Shown here in pieces: positions 34,700 to 44,235 of a DNA stretch of 64,000 nucleotides. A model generated the notes under the pieces. The model ran no database searches. It worked only from the letters and a program-made list of their open reading frames with translations, and was not told the DNA's origin. Made by a program: the position numbers and the translations under genes. Numbering within the stretch: position 1 is the first letter of the stretch; every line of letters starts with the position of its first letter. Source of the DNA: VXYL01 sp963422285 (GTDB lineage: Bacteria; Pseudomonadota; Gammaproteobacteria; Pseudomonadales; Azotimanducaceae); the NCBI GenBank assembly GCA_963422285.2, contig CAXXJO010000002.1, positions 310,001 through 374,000 of the forward strand. Direction: 5' to 3'.

Positions 34700-34870
34700 G
34701 AGGCAGCCGATGCCTTCGAGCCGCGAACCTTGGGATGAAACAGATCGACCACCTCGCACGGCTCGTTCCACGGAACGATCTTCTCCATCTCGTCGAGAAG
34801 CTTCCCTGTCGCGTCTGCCTGCGATGGCGTTCAAAGTCTCCCTCGGCGACTGTCGGCTGGTGCATTGAAT
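34700..34870 (-). pseudogene. IS5-family transposase N-terminal remnant
   Basis: Two overlapping minus-strand frames together read FERHRRQTRQG and then KLLDEMEKIVPWNEPCEVVD followed by LFHPK, the beginning of IS5-type transposases (RRxxFLxxMExIVPWxxLxxLIEPxYPK). A one-base deletion near 34812 separates the frames, and the DDE core is missing. No inverted repeats were identified. Confidence 0.6.
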
Positions 34871-35026
34871 CCCCTGCTTAACCCGCCCCACGAAGGAAAT
34901 CTTCACAGATGTATTAGAGTTTCCCTAAAGTCGAGTCGAACTGACGCCCGGCCCTTGCAGGGAACGCCTTGCGGAACCTGGAGCATTGGTGTATGACGGC
35001 AGAGGTGCGGCTCGGAGAAACAAGCG

Positions 35027-38000
35027 ATGCGCGTTCGTTGGATCGGTTTCGGTTGTGCATTGCTGGCTTCGATCGGCGGCTACGGACAGCGCCAAGACGC
35101 CCATGTGCCCCAGGCTCTCCAGGACTGGCAGGATTGGGTGCTGCACGGCCAAGAACACCGGAACTGCCCCTTCCTCTACGACAGCGGTGCCGAAGCCCGC
35201 GAAGATTTCGTCTGCGCCTGGCCGGGGCAGCTGCACATCGAGGTTGCCGCCGAAAGTGGTCGTTTCGAGCAGACCTGGACCATCTACGGCGACCAGCAGT
35301 GGGTGCCGCTTCCAGGCGATGCCAAGGTCTGGCCGCGCGACGTGACGACGGACGGCGATGCGACGGAGGTGATTCTTCGACAGGGCGCCCCCGCGATTCG
35401 GCTGGCGCCGGGCCGCTACCGGGTGGACGGCGCCTTTGCCTGGGGCGAACGACCAGCCGCCCTCGCGGTGCCGTTCCAGAGCGGCCTTTTTGACTTGGTG
35501 GTGGACGGCAAGCGCATCTCGCTGCCGCGACGGCGAGCGGGAAACGTCTGGCTGGGCGACGGCGAAGGATCGGAGCGAGTGGAAGATGCGCTGCGGGTGG
35601 TCGTGCATCGCCGCATCGAGGACGAAGTTCCCACGCGCCTCGAAACCGTGATCCAATTCGACGTATCCGGCAGCGTCCGCGAAGAACGCTTTGGCCCCGC
35701 CCTGCCCGACGGTTTCGTGCCTCTGTCCCTGAACAGCGAGCTGACCGCCCGCCTTGAAGCCGATGGCGACCTGCGCGTACAGGTGCGGCCCGGAGCGTGG
35801 AACATCGTCGTCCATGCCCGAGCCCGGGGAGTGCTTGCCAGCGTTGCCATGCCGACACCCGAACGCAATCTTCCGGCGGCGGAAATCTGGAGCTACCAGG
35901 CCAACCCGAAGCTGCGGGCGACGCTGGCGGAGGCGTCCCGTCCGGTGAGCCCCGCTCAGGTCGGCACCCCCTGGCTGGATCTTCCGGCGTTTCGCATGGC
36001 GCCGGGCGAGTCTCTCGCCATTGTCGAGCGCAGCCGCGGCAAGGCGAAAACCGACCACGACCTCCACGTCCACCGCCAGTTGTGGCTGGACTTCGACGGT
36101 AGCGGTTTCGTATTCGCCGACAAGATCAGCGGCGTCATGCGCGCCGATTGGCGACTGGACATGGCCGCGCCCTATTCGCTGGGGAGCGCCACGGAACTCG
36201 GCCGCGATCTGCTCGTGACGCGCAGCGAGGCGCAGGACGACAACTCCGCCGGCATCGAAGTCCGACTGGCGAACCTCGACATCGACGCCTTGGGACGAAT
36301 CGACACCCGGGGCGAGATGCCGGCGACCGGTTGGCTCGCCGGCCTGGACCAGATGACGGCGACGTTGAATCTGCCTCCCGGGTACAAGCTGCTGGCCGCC
36401 CTGGGCGTGGATCACGCGTCTTCGAGCTGGGCCGGGCGCTGGCGACTGCTGGACTTCTTCCTGCTGATGGTCGCCACCGTGGCCACTGCACGGCTGTTCG
36501 GACGCGCTGCAGGGGCGGTGGCTCTGGTGGCGCTGACGCTGAGTTTCCACGAATCGGGAGCGCCGGTGTGGACTTGGCTGAACCTGCTGGCCGCGGTGGC
36601 GTTGGCGCGTGTGGCGCCGCCGGGCCGTCTGCTGCGGGCGGCGCGGGGCTATCGGATGGCATCGTTCGCCGTGCTGCTGCTGTTTCTAGTGCCGTTCGTC
36701 ATCGGGCAGATCCGCATCGCCGTGTATCCGCAGCTCGAGCCCGATACGTCCCGACGCGGACAGACCTTCGGCTTGTTCGAGATGCTGGCCGGGGAGATGC
36801 GAACGCCTTTGCGTAGCGCAGCCGATACGATCTTTGCCGAGAAGTCGGAGGCTGCCAAACCGGACGAAACCGTCATGGCCGAGGCGTCTCGGATGGGCTT
36901 GTCCGCGCCCGCCTACGCTCGCTATGACGAAAACGCGCTGGTGCAGACTGGTCCGGGCAGGCCGTATTGGATCTGGACATCCCATCGGCTGTCGTTCAGC
37001 GGTCCAGTCGACGCCGGACGTACCATGCAGCTGGTCATCCTCCCGGACCGGCTGGTGAGTGTCTTGCGTTTCATCGCTGGGGCGACGCTCGGCGTGTTCG
37101 CTGCGCTGTTCGCATTCGACATCCTCGGACGAACCTGGCGGTGGCCGACACTGAAGCGGATGAGGACTGGTACCGGTGCAGCGGCGGTCGCGCTGCTGGC
37201 GGTCCTGCTCGATGCCCAGCCCACTGTCCATGCGGATACGCCGAGCCCGAAGATTCTCAACGAACTCGAACAACGCCTGCTGAAGCCGTTGGCGTGCGTG
37301 CCTCGCTGCGCCGAAATCGTCCACGCCGATGTCGAAGCCGGCGTGGACGAAGTGACCATGAACCTCGCGCTCCACGCGCTGGCGGAAGTCGCCGTGCCGA
37401 TGCCCGGCACCGCCGATGGTTGGCGTCCCGAAGCGATTTCAATCGGGGGGAACGAGCTTGCCGCCCATCGAGATCGGAAGGGCGTGCTTTGGGTTCGTCT
37501 GGACGCCGGACGCCATGCGCTGACGCTGCGCGGCCCGATGCCACCCGGCGATACTGTGGAAATCCCGTTCGCTGCCGCGCCGCGCAGCATCTCCGCAAAA
37601 TCGGAACACTGGTTCATCACCGGCATCGAAGACCGCGTACTGGCCGCCGGCGCACTGAGCCTGACGCGCCTGGGGCGCGACGTTGAAGACGGAACAGCCC
37701 GTTCCTGGGAAGCGAGCCGCTTTCCAGCCTTCGTGCGCATCGAGCGCACCTTCGATCTGGATCTCGACTGGCATGTCGCAACCTCAGTCCATCGCATTGC
37801 ACCGCGCACCGGAGCGATCACCATCAATGTTCCGTTGCGGGCGCAGGAGTCGATCATCGACCGCGAACTGGCGGTGGCCAACGGCAGCGTGACGGTGTCG
37901 ATGGACCCGACCCAACAGACGTACTCGTGGTATTCCTCGCTGCCCCGGCAGGCATCCCTGACACTGCATGCGGACACGGATCGGCCTTGGCAGGAGGTGT

Positions 38001-39094
38001 GGCGCTTCAAGGTCGGAAGCGTCTGGGCGGCCCGGTTCGACGGCGTACCGGAAAGCCAACCGAACCGCAGCGGCGATGCTTCGTCGGTGCTCGTCCGGGA
38101 GTTCCATCCGCGCCCCGGCGAGACTCTGGCAGTCGCCATCGCTCGCCCCGAGGCGGTGGACGGCAGTACCCTCGCGTTCGACCAGGTAACTCTGGATACC
38201 ACTGTCGGCATACACCTGCGCAGCTCGCGGATGGCGCTGCGCTATCGAAGCACCCGCGGCGACAGCCATCGCATCGGCCTGCCGGCCGCTGCCCGGGTGA
38301 CCTCCGTGACCATCGACGGGCGATCGGAGCCGATCACCGAGAGGGGAGGCCAGCTCGACCTGCCGATCCTTCCCGGCACCCATACGATCGAGGTCGCCTG
38401 GAACGAAGCCGCGGTGCCGGGCTTCCTCGTGCGTACGCCGAATGTCGAGCTCGGCGTCCCGTCCAGCAATATCGTATCCGCCCTGGAGATGCCGACGAGC
38501 CGGTGGCTGTTGTTCGCCACCGGGCCGAGCCTGGGGCCAGCGATCCTCTACTGGTCCGAGTTGATCGCGCTGATTGCTGCCGCCGTCCTCCTCGGCCGCT
38601 TCGAGCCGACTCCTTTGCGCACTTCGCATTGGCTGCTGCTCGGCCTCGGCTTCAGCACGTTCTCCTGGTTCGCTCTCGGCGTGGTGGTCGTGTGGCTGCT
38701 GGCCCATGGCACCCGCAAGTCCTGGGGCGCCAAGCTGACGCCAAGAGTCCACAACCTGTCCCAAGTGGCGCTAGCGGTACTCACGCTGGCCGCGTTCTCC
38801 GCGATTCTGGTGGGAATTCCCAGCGGACTGCTGGGCAATCCGGACATGCACGTCACCGGCTTCGGAGCTGGCCGCCATCAATTGCGGTGGTTCGCCGACC
38901 AGACCAATGCGGCCATTCCCGAAGCATCGGTCTGGTCGCTGCCGCTGTGGACCTACAAGGCGCTGATCCTGGCCTGGGCGCTGTGGCTGAGCTTCTTCGG
39001 CCTAGTGCGATGGCTGCCCTGGGTTTGGCAATGCTTCGTGGGCCAAGGGCTGTGGCATCGCACGGAATCGTCCAAGGAAGCCGAGGCGGCGTGA
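35027..39094 (+). CDS. Large membrane protein of unknown function (1355 aa)
   Basis: A 1355-residue protein starting with a signal-like helix (IGFGCALLASIGGYG). Residues 25-450 and 730-1150 look like beta-rich extracytoplasmic regions; they are separated by about five transmembrane helices (for example LLDFFLLMVATVATARLFGR and SFAVLLLFLVPFVIGQIRIA) and followed by four more at the C-terminus (ALILAWALWLSFFGLVRWLP). So two periplasmic modules alternate with two membrane modules. GGAG precedes the ATG at 35027. I do not recognise a named family. It is followed by a DUF4097 protein on the same strand, which suggests a shared envelope role. Confidence 0.8.
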   Translation: MRVRWIGFGCALLASIGGYGQRQDAHVPQALQDWQDWVLHGQEHRNCPFLYDSGAEAREDFVCAWPGQLHIEVAAESGRFEQTWTIYGDQQWVPLPGDAKVWPRDVTTDGDATEVILRQGAPAIRLAPGRYRVDGAFAWGERPAALAVPFQSGLFDLVVDGKRISLPRRRAGNVWLGDGEGSERVEDALRVVVHRRIEDEVPTRLETVIQFDVSGSVREERFGPALPDGFVPLSLNSELTARLEADGDLRVQVRPGAWNIVVHARARGVLASVAMPTPERNLPAAEIWSYQANPKLRATLAEASRPVSPAQVGTPWLDLPAFRMAPGESLAIVERSRGKAKTDHDLHVHRQLWLDFDGSGFVFADKISGVMRADWRLDMAAPYSLGSATELGRDLLVTRSEAQDDNSAGIEVRLANLDIDALGRIDTRGEMPATGWLAGLDQMTATLNLPPGYKLLAALGVDHASSSWAGRWRLLDFFLLMVATVATARLFGRAAGAVALVALTLSFHESGAPVWTWLNLLAAVALARVAPPGRLLRAARGYRMASFAVLLLFLVPFVIGQIRIAVYPQLEPDTSRRGQTFGLFEMLAGEMRTPLRSAADTIFAEKSEAAKPDETVMAEASRMGLSAPAYARYDENALVQTGPGRPYWIWTSHRLSFSGPVDAGRTMQLVILPDRLVSVLRFIAGATLGVFAALFAFDILGRTWRWPTLKRMRTGTGAAAVALLAVLLDAQPTVHADTPSPKILNELEQRLLKPLACVPRCAEIVHADVEAGVDEVTMNLALHALAEVAVPMPGTADGWRPEAISIGGNELAAHRDRKGVLWVRLDAGRHALTLRGPMPPGDTVEIPFAAAPRSISAKSEHWFITGIEDRVLAAGALSLTRLGRDVEDGTARSWEASRFPAFVRIERTFDLDLDWHVATSVHRIAPRTGAITINVPLRAQESIIDRELAVANGSVTVSMDPTQQTYSWYSSLPRQASLTLHADTDRPWQEVWRFKVGSVWAARFDGVPESQPNRSGDASSVLVREFHPRPGETLAVAIARPEAVDGSTLAFDQVTLDTTVGIHLRSSRMALRYRSTRGDSHRIGLPAAARVTSVTIDGRSEPITERGGQLDLPILPGTHTIEVAWNEAAVPGFLVRTPNVELGVPSSNIVSALEMPTSRWLLFATGPSLGPAILYWSELIALIAAAVLLGRFEPTPLRTSHWLLLGLGFSTFSWFALGVVVVWLLAHGTRKSWGAKLTPRVHNLSQVALAVLTLAAFSAILVGIPSGLLGNPDMHVTGFGAGRHQLRWFADQTNAAIPEASVWSLPLWTYKALILAWALWLSFFGLVRWLPWVWQCFVGQGLWHRTESSKEAEAA

Positions 39095-39278
39095 CGGCCT
39101 AGGTTGGAAAGAACCAAATCCTCCTGCCCGACGACAGTACGGAAGAGACGAGAATCCGCATCCTCGCGGCGCCGGACAAGACCGCTGCTCGGTGGCGCGG
39201 AGTCGTTCTTGAAGAAAAGCGCCGCGGCTTGGAGCGGAAGGATTGTAGGCAGGTGATACGGGCAGAGAGGAGAGCATC

Positions 39279-40247
39279 ATGTACAGACGGCTACGTTGCG
39301 GCACCGCGTTGGCTGTCGCGCTGGCGATGAGCAGCCAAGCGGCGGCCGAGGGGATCGTGCGCACCTTTGCGGTCGAGCCGGGCGGTGCGCTGGTGGTGGA
39401 CGCCGAACAAGCGGCACTCGATGTTCGCGGCGGTGCCGACTCGGTGCGGGTGGCGATCACCCGCGGCGACGACGATGCGGCCGCCATCGAAGACGACTTC
39501 GAGATCGCGTTCGAACACTCGGGCGAGGAGCTTCGCATCAAGGCCAAACGCCGCGACCGCTCCTTCACGCGCTGGTTCCCTGGCGAATGGCATCAACGCC
39601 GCCTGTCCATCACAGTGGCGATCCCGCGCGAGTTCGACGCCGAGCTGCGAACCTCGGGAGGCCGCGTGCAGGTGGCGGAGCTGACGGGTTCGGTGCGCGC
39701 CCGAACATCGGGCGGCAGCATTGTCTTCGCCGATATCGACGGTGCCGTCGCCGGCCAGACCTCCGGTGGTTCGATCCGTCATTCCGGAACCTCCGCCGAG
39801 GCGGACATGGTGACATCGGGCGGATCGATCCACCTTGGCAAAATCGAGGGAGGGGCGCGCATCCAAACCTCCGGCGGCCGGATCGCCGTCGATCGCGTCG
39901 CTGGCCCGGTATCGGCGAAGACGTCCGGCGGTAGCATCGAGATCGGCGAAGCGCTCGGCACCGTGGATGCGACGACATCCGGCGGCGGCATTCGGGCGAC
40001 ATTGGCCGGGCAGCCCCGGAACGACAGCCGGCTGCGCACCAGCGGTGGATCGATTGCGGTTTCGCTCGGCTCGGAATTCGCCCTGGACGTGAGCGCCAAA
40101 ACCAGCGGCGGGCGCGTCGACGTCGACGACATGCTGGCCTTTCACGGCGATTCGTCCAAGAATTCCATCAACGGCACCGTCAACGGCGGCGGCCCGAGGC
40201 TTGTCCTGCGGACCAGCGGCGGCTCCATTACGCTGCGGCAGCGCTGA
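39279..40247 (+). CDS. DUF4097 beta-strand repeat protein, secreted
   Basis: A 322-residue exported protein. A signal peptide (GTALAVALAMSSQAAAEG) is followed by a repetitive beta region in which TSGG recurs ten times, spaced about 18-25 residues, each followed by an alternating hydrophobic strand (TSGGSIVFADI, TSGGSIHLGKI). This is the DUF4097 right-handed parallel beta-helix pattern. Members are called putative adhesins, but the molecular role is open. AGGAGAG ten bases before ATG supports the start. It lies 184 bp downstream of the 1355-residue membrane protein. Confidence 0.88.
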   Translation: MYRRLRCGTALAVALAMSSQAAAEGIVRTFAVEPGGALVVDAEQAALDVRGGADSVRVAITRGDDDAAAIEDDFEIAFEHSGEELRIKAKRRDRSFTRWFPGEWHQRRLSITVAIPREFDAELRTSGGRVQVAELTGSVRARTSGGSIVFADIDGAVAGQTSGGSIRHSGTSAEADMVTSGGSIHLGKIEGGARIQTSGGRIAVDRVAGPVSAKTSGGSIEIGEALGTVDATTSGGGIRATLAGQPRNDSRLRTSGGSIAVSLGSEFALDVSAKTSGGRVDVDDMLAFHGDSSKNSINGTVNGGGPRLVLRTSGGSITLRQR

Positions 40248-40473
40248 TTCGAAGATTAACGGTTGTCAGAGCATTAGTGCCGGGTTCCGAGATCCCTGCC
40301 GGGGTCGGCCGAGCAGTTCGCAACTCATCCTTCAAACCGGAACTGTCCTCCTATCCCGCCGGCCTCCAGCGTGGAATCGCCCTGCACCCGAATGCTGACA
40401 CCGTCTTGCGCTGCAGACTTGGTGTGCTACCGTCGGGGTCAGCAACTTCGATGGTGAATCTCTCGCCTTCGCC

Positions 40474-41330
40474 TTGGTGCTTGGTCTCGCCGTGGCACCG
40501 CCGCAACCCTTCAGGGTATCGGTGGCAGGCATCGGCGAGCCGGCCCATCCTGCGCGGCAGCTGCGGCTGCTTGCCGTGGATCACGACGGCGAAAATCTCT
40601 TGCAACGGGTGCCGCCGCCCTGCAAGCCGCCGCTTGTCACGCCACAGGGACGTCCGCCGACATCGGATCAAGTCCGGCTTTGCGCCGCCACCCCTCGAGC
40701 CGCCGCTTGTCGCTCCCGTCCACCGCCTCACGGCACTTTCCGTGCGAGCACGATGCCTCAGCCACTGGAGGTCAACCATTGGGTGGCAAGCTGCCTGCCC
40801 GACGATCCGGACCACATCCTGGTCTCCCTGGGAGCATATCTTCGGCTACAGCGCGTACCGTCTGAACATCCACGACAACGCGATGGCGCTGGTCGCGCCG
40901 TACCCGCTCGGACTGTTCTTCTGGAGCGCCGACGACCGCGGCGTCGCGCGCATCGGCATGGGACACGGATTCGACCTCCCCGTAGCGGGCGCCGGCTCTT
41001 CGTGCGAGACGGCAAGGTGGATTCCGGCGGGTGGAGGGGGCGCGTCTCGGCACGGCGAGGCATCCGCCTCGGGTACTCGGCTACACGAACGACGGCGGCA
41101 GCGCCTACGTCGAGGCGCACGACGGGACATCGGGTCGGACGGTGCTGGGGCGGGTGAACGCCGGCGCCCTGGCCGTCGAGTGCCTGATCGCCGCCGATCC
41201 GGAACGCGACGTGGCGGCGACGCCGATCTCCGTGGCGCCGAGTGCGGCATCGTGGGCTTCTCGGACGACGCCGCGGGGTCGCTGGTCTGCCGATCCCCTT
41301 GGCATCGGTCTTCTCCGCCGGACGACGGAC
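40474..41330 (+). pseudogene. S9-type (prolyl oligopeptidase) N-terminal propeller remnant
   Basis: Successive plus-strand frames give pieces of an S9 peptidase beta-propeller: LRLLAVDHDGENLLQRV, SCLPDDPDHILVSLG, then in another frame SAYRLNIHDNAMALVAPYPL with LFFWSADDRGVARIGMGHG, then LFVRDGKVDSGGW, and finally VLGYTNDGGSAYVEAHDG with ECLIAADPERDVAA. At least three frame changes are needed and the catalytic hydrolase domain is absent. The family assignment rests on pattern similarity to the propeller blades (WLPDDP, YRL-VH, DPExDV). Confidence 0.5.
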
Positions 41331-41525
41331 CTCGACGGCAATCGCCGCCTGCCGCGCACGACCCTTGCCGACGCCTGTTCGAATCGGACACACTCGCCGT
41401 TCGTGCGGCCAAACGATCACCTCGCGCAAGCCCGCGGCGTCCGCCGACGCTCCGTCTTTCGGCGGCTCAGCTGGTTGTCCTGGGATGTGCTCCGCATGAA
41501 CCGGTATTGGAAACAGGGGAAGACG

Positions 41526-42167
41526 ATGAGATTCGACGTAGAAGGTCACCTCGACGCCGTAGAGCGCTCGGTGTCGTCGCTGGAACGCGATGGACAACCC
41601 GCTCGCGCAGTCGCGCTTTCTCGGAGCCATGCCACGACGGTTGAGGATCTGTGGGACGCCGTAACGAACGGCAGGCGTATTCCGCGCTGGTTTCTGCCGA
41701 TCGACGGCAAGCTCGAACTCGGCGGCCGCTACCAGTTGGAAGGCAATGCCGGCGGCGTCATCACTGCCTGCGAACGGCCGTCGCATCTCGCGCTCACCTG
41801 GGAGTTCGGCGGGGATACCAGTTGGGTGGAGGTACGTTTCTCGGACGAGGGTGCCAGCCGCGCACGGCTTGCGCTCACCCACACGGCGCGCCTTTCGGAA
41901 CACTGGAACCAGTACGGGGCGGGCGCGGTCGGCGTCGGCTGGGAATTGGGCTTCCTGGGACTGGCGATGCATGTTGCGGAACCGGCCGAACCGAAGCTCG
42001 ACGAAGACGCCTTCGCCGCTTCACAGGACGGCAAGGCGTTCATCGCAGGCAGCAGCGAGGGATGGAGGCAAGCGGCGGTCGCGGCCGGAACCGACTCCAA
42101 GGCCGCAGCTGCGGCGGCGAAGCGCACGACCGCGTTCTATGCCGGCGAACCACCCGAGCCTGCCTGA
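41526..42167 (+). CDS. SRPBCC (AHSA1-like) domain protein
   Basis: A 213-residue protein with the Bet v1/AHSA1 fold: HATTVEDLWDAVTNGRRIPR and WFLPIDGKLELGGRYQLEGN at the start, then HLALTWEFGGDTSWVEVRFS and a C-terminal helix. AHSA1-type proteins bind small hydrophobic ligands; many lie next to an ArsR-type regulator, but none is found here. ATG 41526 is chosen because homology begins shortly after it; the frame is open further upstream through pseudogene sequence. Confidence 0.82.
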   Translation: MRFDVEGHLDAVERSVSSLERDGQPARAVALSRSHATTVEDLWDAVTNGRRIPRWFLPIDGKLELGGRYQLEGNAGGVITACERPSHLALTWEFGGDTSWVEVRFSDEGASRARLALTHTARLSEHWNQYGAGAVGVGWELGFLGLAMHVAEPAEPKLDEDAFAASQDGKAFIAGSSEGWRQAAVAAGTDSKAAAAAAKRTTAFYAGEPPEPA

Positions 42168-43070
42168 CGCTTTCGAGCAGCGGGAGCCGCCGCGATGCCC
42201 CGCCGTGGTACCGCCGGCGAGCCCATGCACCGAAAGACCAGGGCACCGTCAGGCATGACGCAGAACTTCTGGCTCAAGTGGATGCATCAATCCAGTGCGC
42301 GAGCCGGACTGCGGCATCTCCTGGAAATCCTGGCTCAGTCCGCCGCTTTGGCTTCGGAGATCGCGTCCTCCGCCAGCGCCCGGAAACACAGACGCTCGAA
42401 GCGCGTAGAGTTCTCGGCAGGGATCGCTCCCGGCTCAGCATAGGGCGGTTGCGCCAGCCGCAGCATGCGAAGGCAGCCGGCGACATCCTGGGATCGAAGC
42501 CGCTGGCTTTCTCCAGAATCAGCGTTCTTCCGGCAGATGTCAGATCGAGCAGCTGTCGATACGGACGGCCACGATCCACGCCCGGCGGCTTCCGCCTCGG
42601 CGACGGGGCGCAACTCGCGGCCGCGCATCCGGTCGGGCATCTGGAAGGCGTGGACGGTCATGCGGGTCGTAATGGAGCAGTACGCCGAGCACCAGCGGGT
42701 CGTCGCGCGCCAGCCTGTCGAGCTTCTCTTCGCAGTTCGCTCAAGGTGAGCAGCACCTCGCCTACCCGTGGGCGTAGCCGAGGGTACCCCGCTGACGTAG
42801 ACGGCTTGGAACCCGGCCTGCTCGGCGATGCGGGCCGTCAGCGCGTGGAAGGCCAATGGCGCGAACGCCGTCTCGCCGGTGGCGATGGCTTTGCACGGCT
42901 TCGTTCGGACTGGCATGCCGACATCGCATGGCATCTGCGGAGCAGACGCGATTCGCCTTCTGCCAAGCGCCGTCCTCGCCGCTTGGCTGCGTTCGACTCG
43001 TCAACAGGTGGCATGAAACGTGGAATCGAAACGCCGATGTTCCGTTGCGAAGGCCGTCGGCACTCTGCTA
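42168..43070. other. Gene-poor stretch with decayed sequence
   Basis: No intact gene is seen over 900 bp. Besides the isocitrate lyase-type remnant (42750-42934) the minus strand near 42335-42500 has a frame reading LRMLRLAQPPYAEPGAIPAE and ERLCFRALAEDAISEAKAAD that looks like a protein C-terminus of unknown identity. Confidence 0.4.
42750..42934 (-). pseudogene. Isocitrate lyase/PEP mutase family N-terminal remnant
   Basis: The minus strand reads KAIATGETAFAPLAFHALTA and RIAEQAGFQAVYVSG, typical of the start of the isocitrate lyase/PEP mutase superfamily, and then in another frame TLGYAHG and, in a third, GEVLLTLSE, which are the next conserved pieces. The catalytic middle of the gene is missing. 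At least two frameshifts are present in fewer than 200 bp. Confidence 0.5.
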
Positions 43071-43091
43071 ATCTGTACGTTCTGTACGGAT
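43071..43091. promoter_or_regulatory. Imperfect dyad upstream of antitoxin gene
   Basis: ATCTGTAC and GTACGGAT are separated by five bases, 15 bp before the antitoxin start. The pair also contains the direct repeat CTGTACG. Position and symmetry suggest an autoregulatory operator for the toxin-antitoxin operon. Confidence 0.5.
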
Positions 43092-43105
43092 TGGAGAAAC
43101 TCGCC

Positions 43106-43354
43106 ATGCGGGACAAGGTTCAAGTCGCTGGCGTCGAGGACACTAGGCGCAGACTGCCCGGAATCCTTGATGCTGCGCACCGCGACGGCATCGTGACCAT
43201 TGTGACCAAACGCGGCGTACCCTACGCTGCCGTGACGCCGGTATCGCAAGCGCTGCGCGACACGCCGAAGTTCTCGGCATTGGGCGGATCGGGGAAGGGA
43301 CGCTACGGCGGGGCTGGCGAGTTCGTGGGGAGGCTGCGCGACGAATGGCCTTGA
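43106..43354 (+). CDS. Type II antitoxin, Phd/YefM-like
   Basis: An 82-residue protein with a Phd-like N-terminus (VEDTRRRLPGILDAAHRDGI and VTIVTKRGVPYAAVTPV). The C-terminal segment (GRYGGAGEFVGRLRDEWP) is suited to toxin binding. The gene overlaps the start of the PIN toxin, giving coupled translation. An imperfect palindrome just upstream is the likely autoregulatory site. Confidence 0.8.
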   Translation: MRDKVQVAGVEDTRRRLPGILDAAHRDGIVTIVTKRGVPYAAVTPVSQALRDTPKFSALGGSGKGRYGGAGEFVGRLRDEWP

Positions 43355-43788
43355 TGGACATCGGCGAACTACCGCCGAGCGGGCGGTTGACGGTCGACAG
43401 CACACCCATCATCTACTTCCTTGAAGGTCACTCCGAGTTGGGATCGCGCTACGCGCCGCTGTTCGAACGTGCGGACGCCGGCGACTACGAACTGGTAATC
43501 GCAACGGTAACCCTCGCCGAAGTGCTCACCGGCCCTTTACGGACGGGTGACGAGCCCTTGGCGCAACGCTATCGAAATGTATTGACGGCACCGCCGTGGC
43601 GGCTAGTGGACTTGACGGCGATGATCGCCCATCGGACGGCACGCATACGCGGCCTTTCGAGGTTGCGCCTGCCCGACGCTGTGCAGATGGCGACCGCTTT
43701 GGAGACATCGAGCATGGCGCTGGTGACCCGTGATCGCGACTTCTCATCCCTGGGTACGCTGCTGGAGCGTGTGCAGGTATACGGCTGA
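43345..43788 (+). CDS. Type II toxin, PIN domain ribonuclease
   Basis: A 147-residue PIN protein with acidic residues in RLTVDSTPIIYFLEG (D18), in IATVTLAEVLTGPL (glutamate), in RLRLPDAVQMATALE (aspartate) and in LVTRDRDFSSL. This set fits an active VapC-like RNase. Start is either ATG 43345 (overlapping the antitoxin by 10 bp) or ATG 43354 (TGATG overlap). It differs clearly from the PIN toxin at 9248, so the window has two unrelated PIN modules. Confidence 0.87.
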   Translation: MALMDIGELPPSGRLTVDSTPIIYFLEGHSELGSRYAPLFERADAGDYELVIATVTLAEVLTGPLRTGDEPLAQRYRNVLTAPPWRLVDLTAMIAHRTARIRGLSRLRLPDAVQMATALETSSMALVTRDRDFSSLGTLLERVQVYG

Positions 43789-43819
43789 GGCGTACCGCCC
43801 GCCCCCATCAGAACCCCAC

Positions 43820-44167
43820 CGGCGAACGCGCCCGCGATCGCCGGCGGACCGCCGAACGGATCGCGCGGGATATCTGCACGAAGTGCGGCAGGGAGCCTGC
43901 GGCGCCGGCCCGCCGCCGACCGGGCGGCCGCAGCCCGTTTCCCACCCCGACCTGGAGCTGACGATGGCTTACCGCGACCCAGCCCAGGGCCGCGCGCGGT
44001 TCAGGAAGCGCACCGCTGAACGCATGGCGCAAGGATTGCGCCCACGATGCAGAGATCGTCCTCCCGCGTCCGGGATCAGCTTGTGCGCCCCGTGCGGCGA
44101 GAAGCGACGGGCTTCGGACCGTGCCCGCGATGCCCGGCGGCGAGCCGCGGGAAGGAAATGCCGCTGA
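43820..44167 (+). pseudogene. Remnant of a tandem zinc-ribbon protein
   Basis: Two copies of a basic motif follow each other: RRRTAERIARDICTKCGREP and then, in the same region but after sequence of lower quality, RKRTAERMAQGLRPRCRDRP with SLCAPCGEKRRASDRARDAR. Both have the pattern R-TAERxA-G/D-C-x2-C-x2-xP followed by C-x2-C. One cysteine of the second copy is lost (LRPRC instead of xCxxC) and the first copy lacks its second CxxC. I take this as a decayed member of a family of multi-zinc-ribbon proteins of unknown role. Confidence 0.4.
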
Positions 44168-44235
44168 ACCCGCATCCCCGCGTCGCTCGCGAGTTCAGGT
44201 ATGCTCCGCTCCTCGGTTCGAGGGGCGTCATACCA

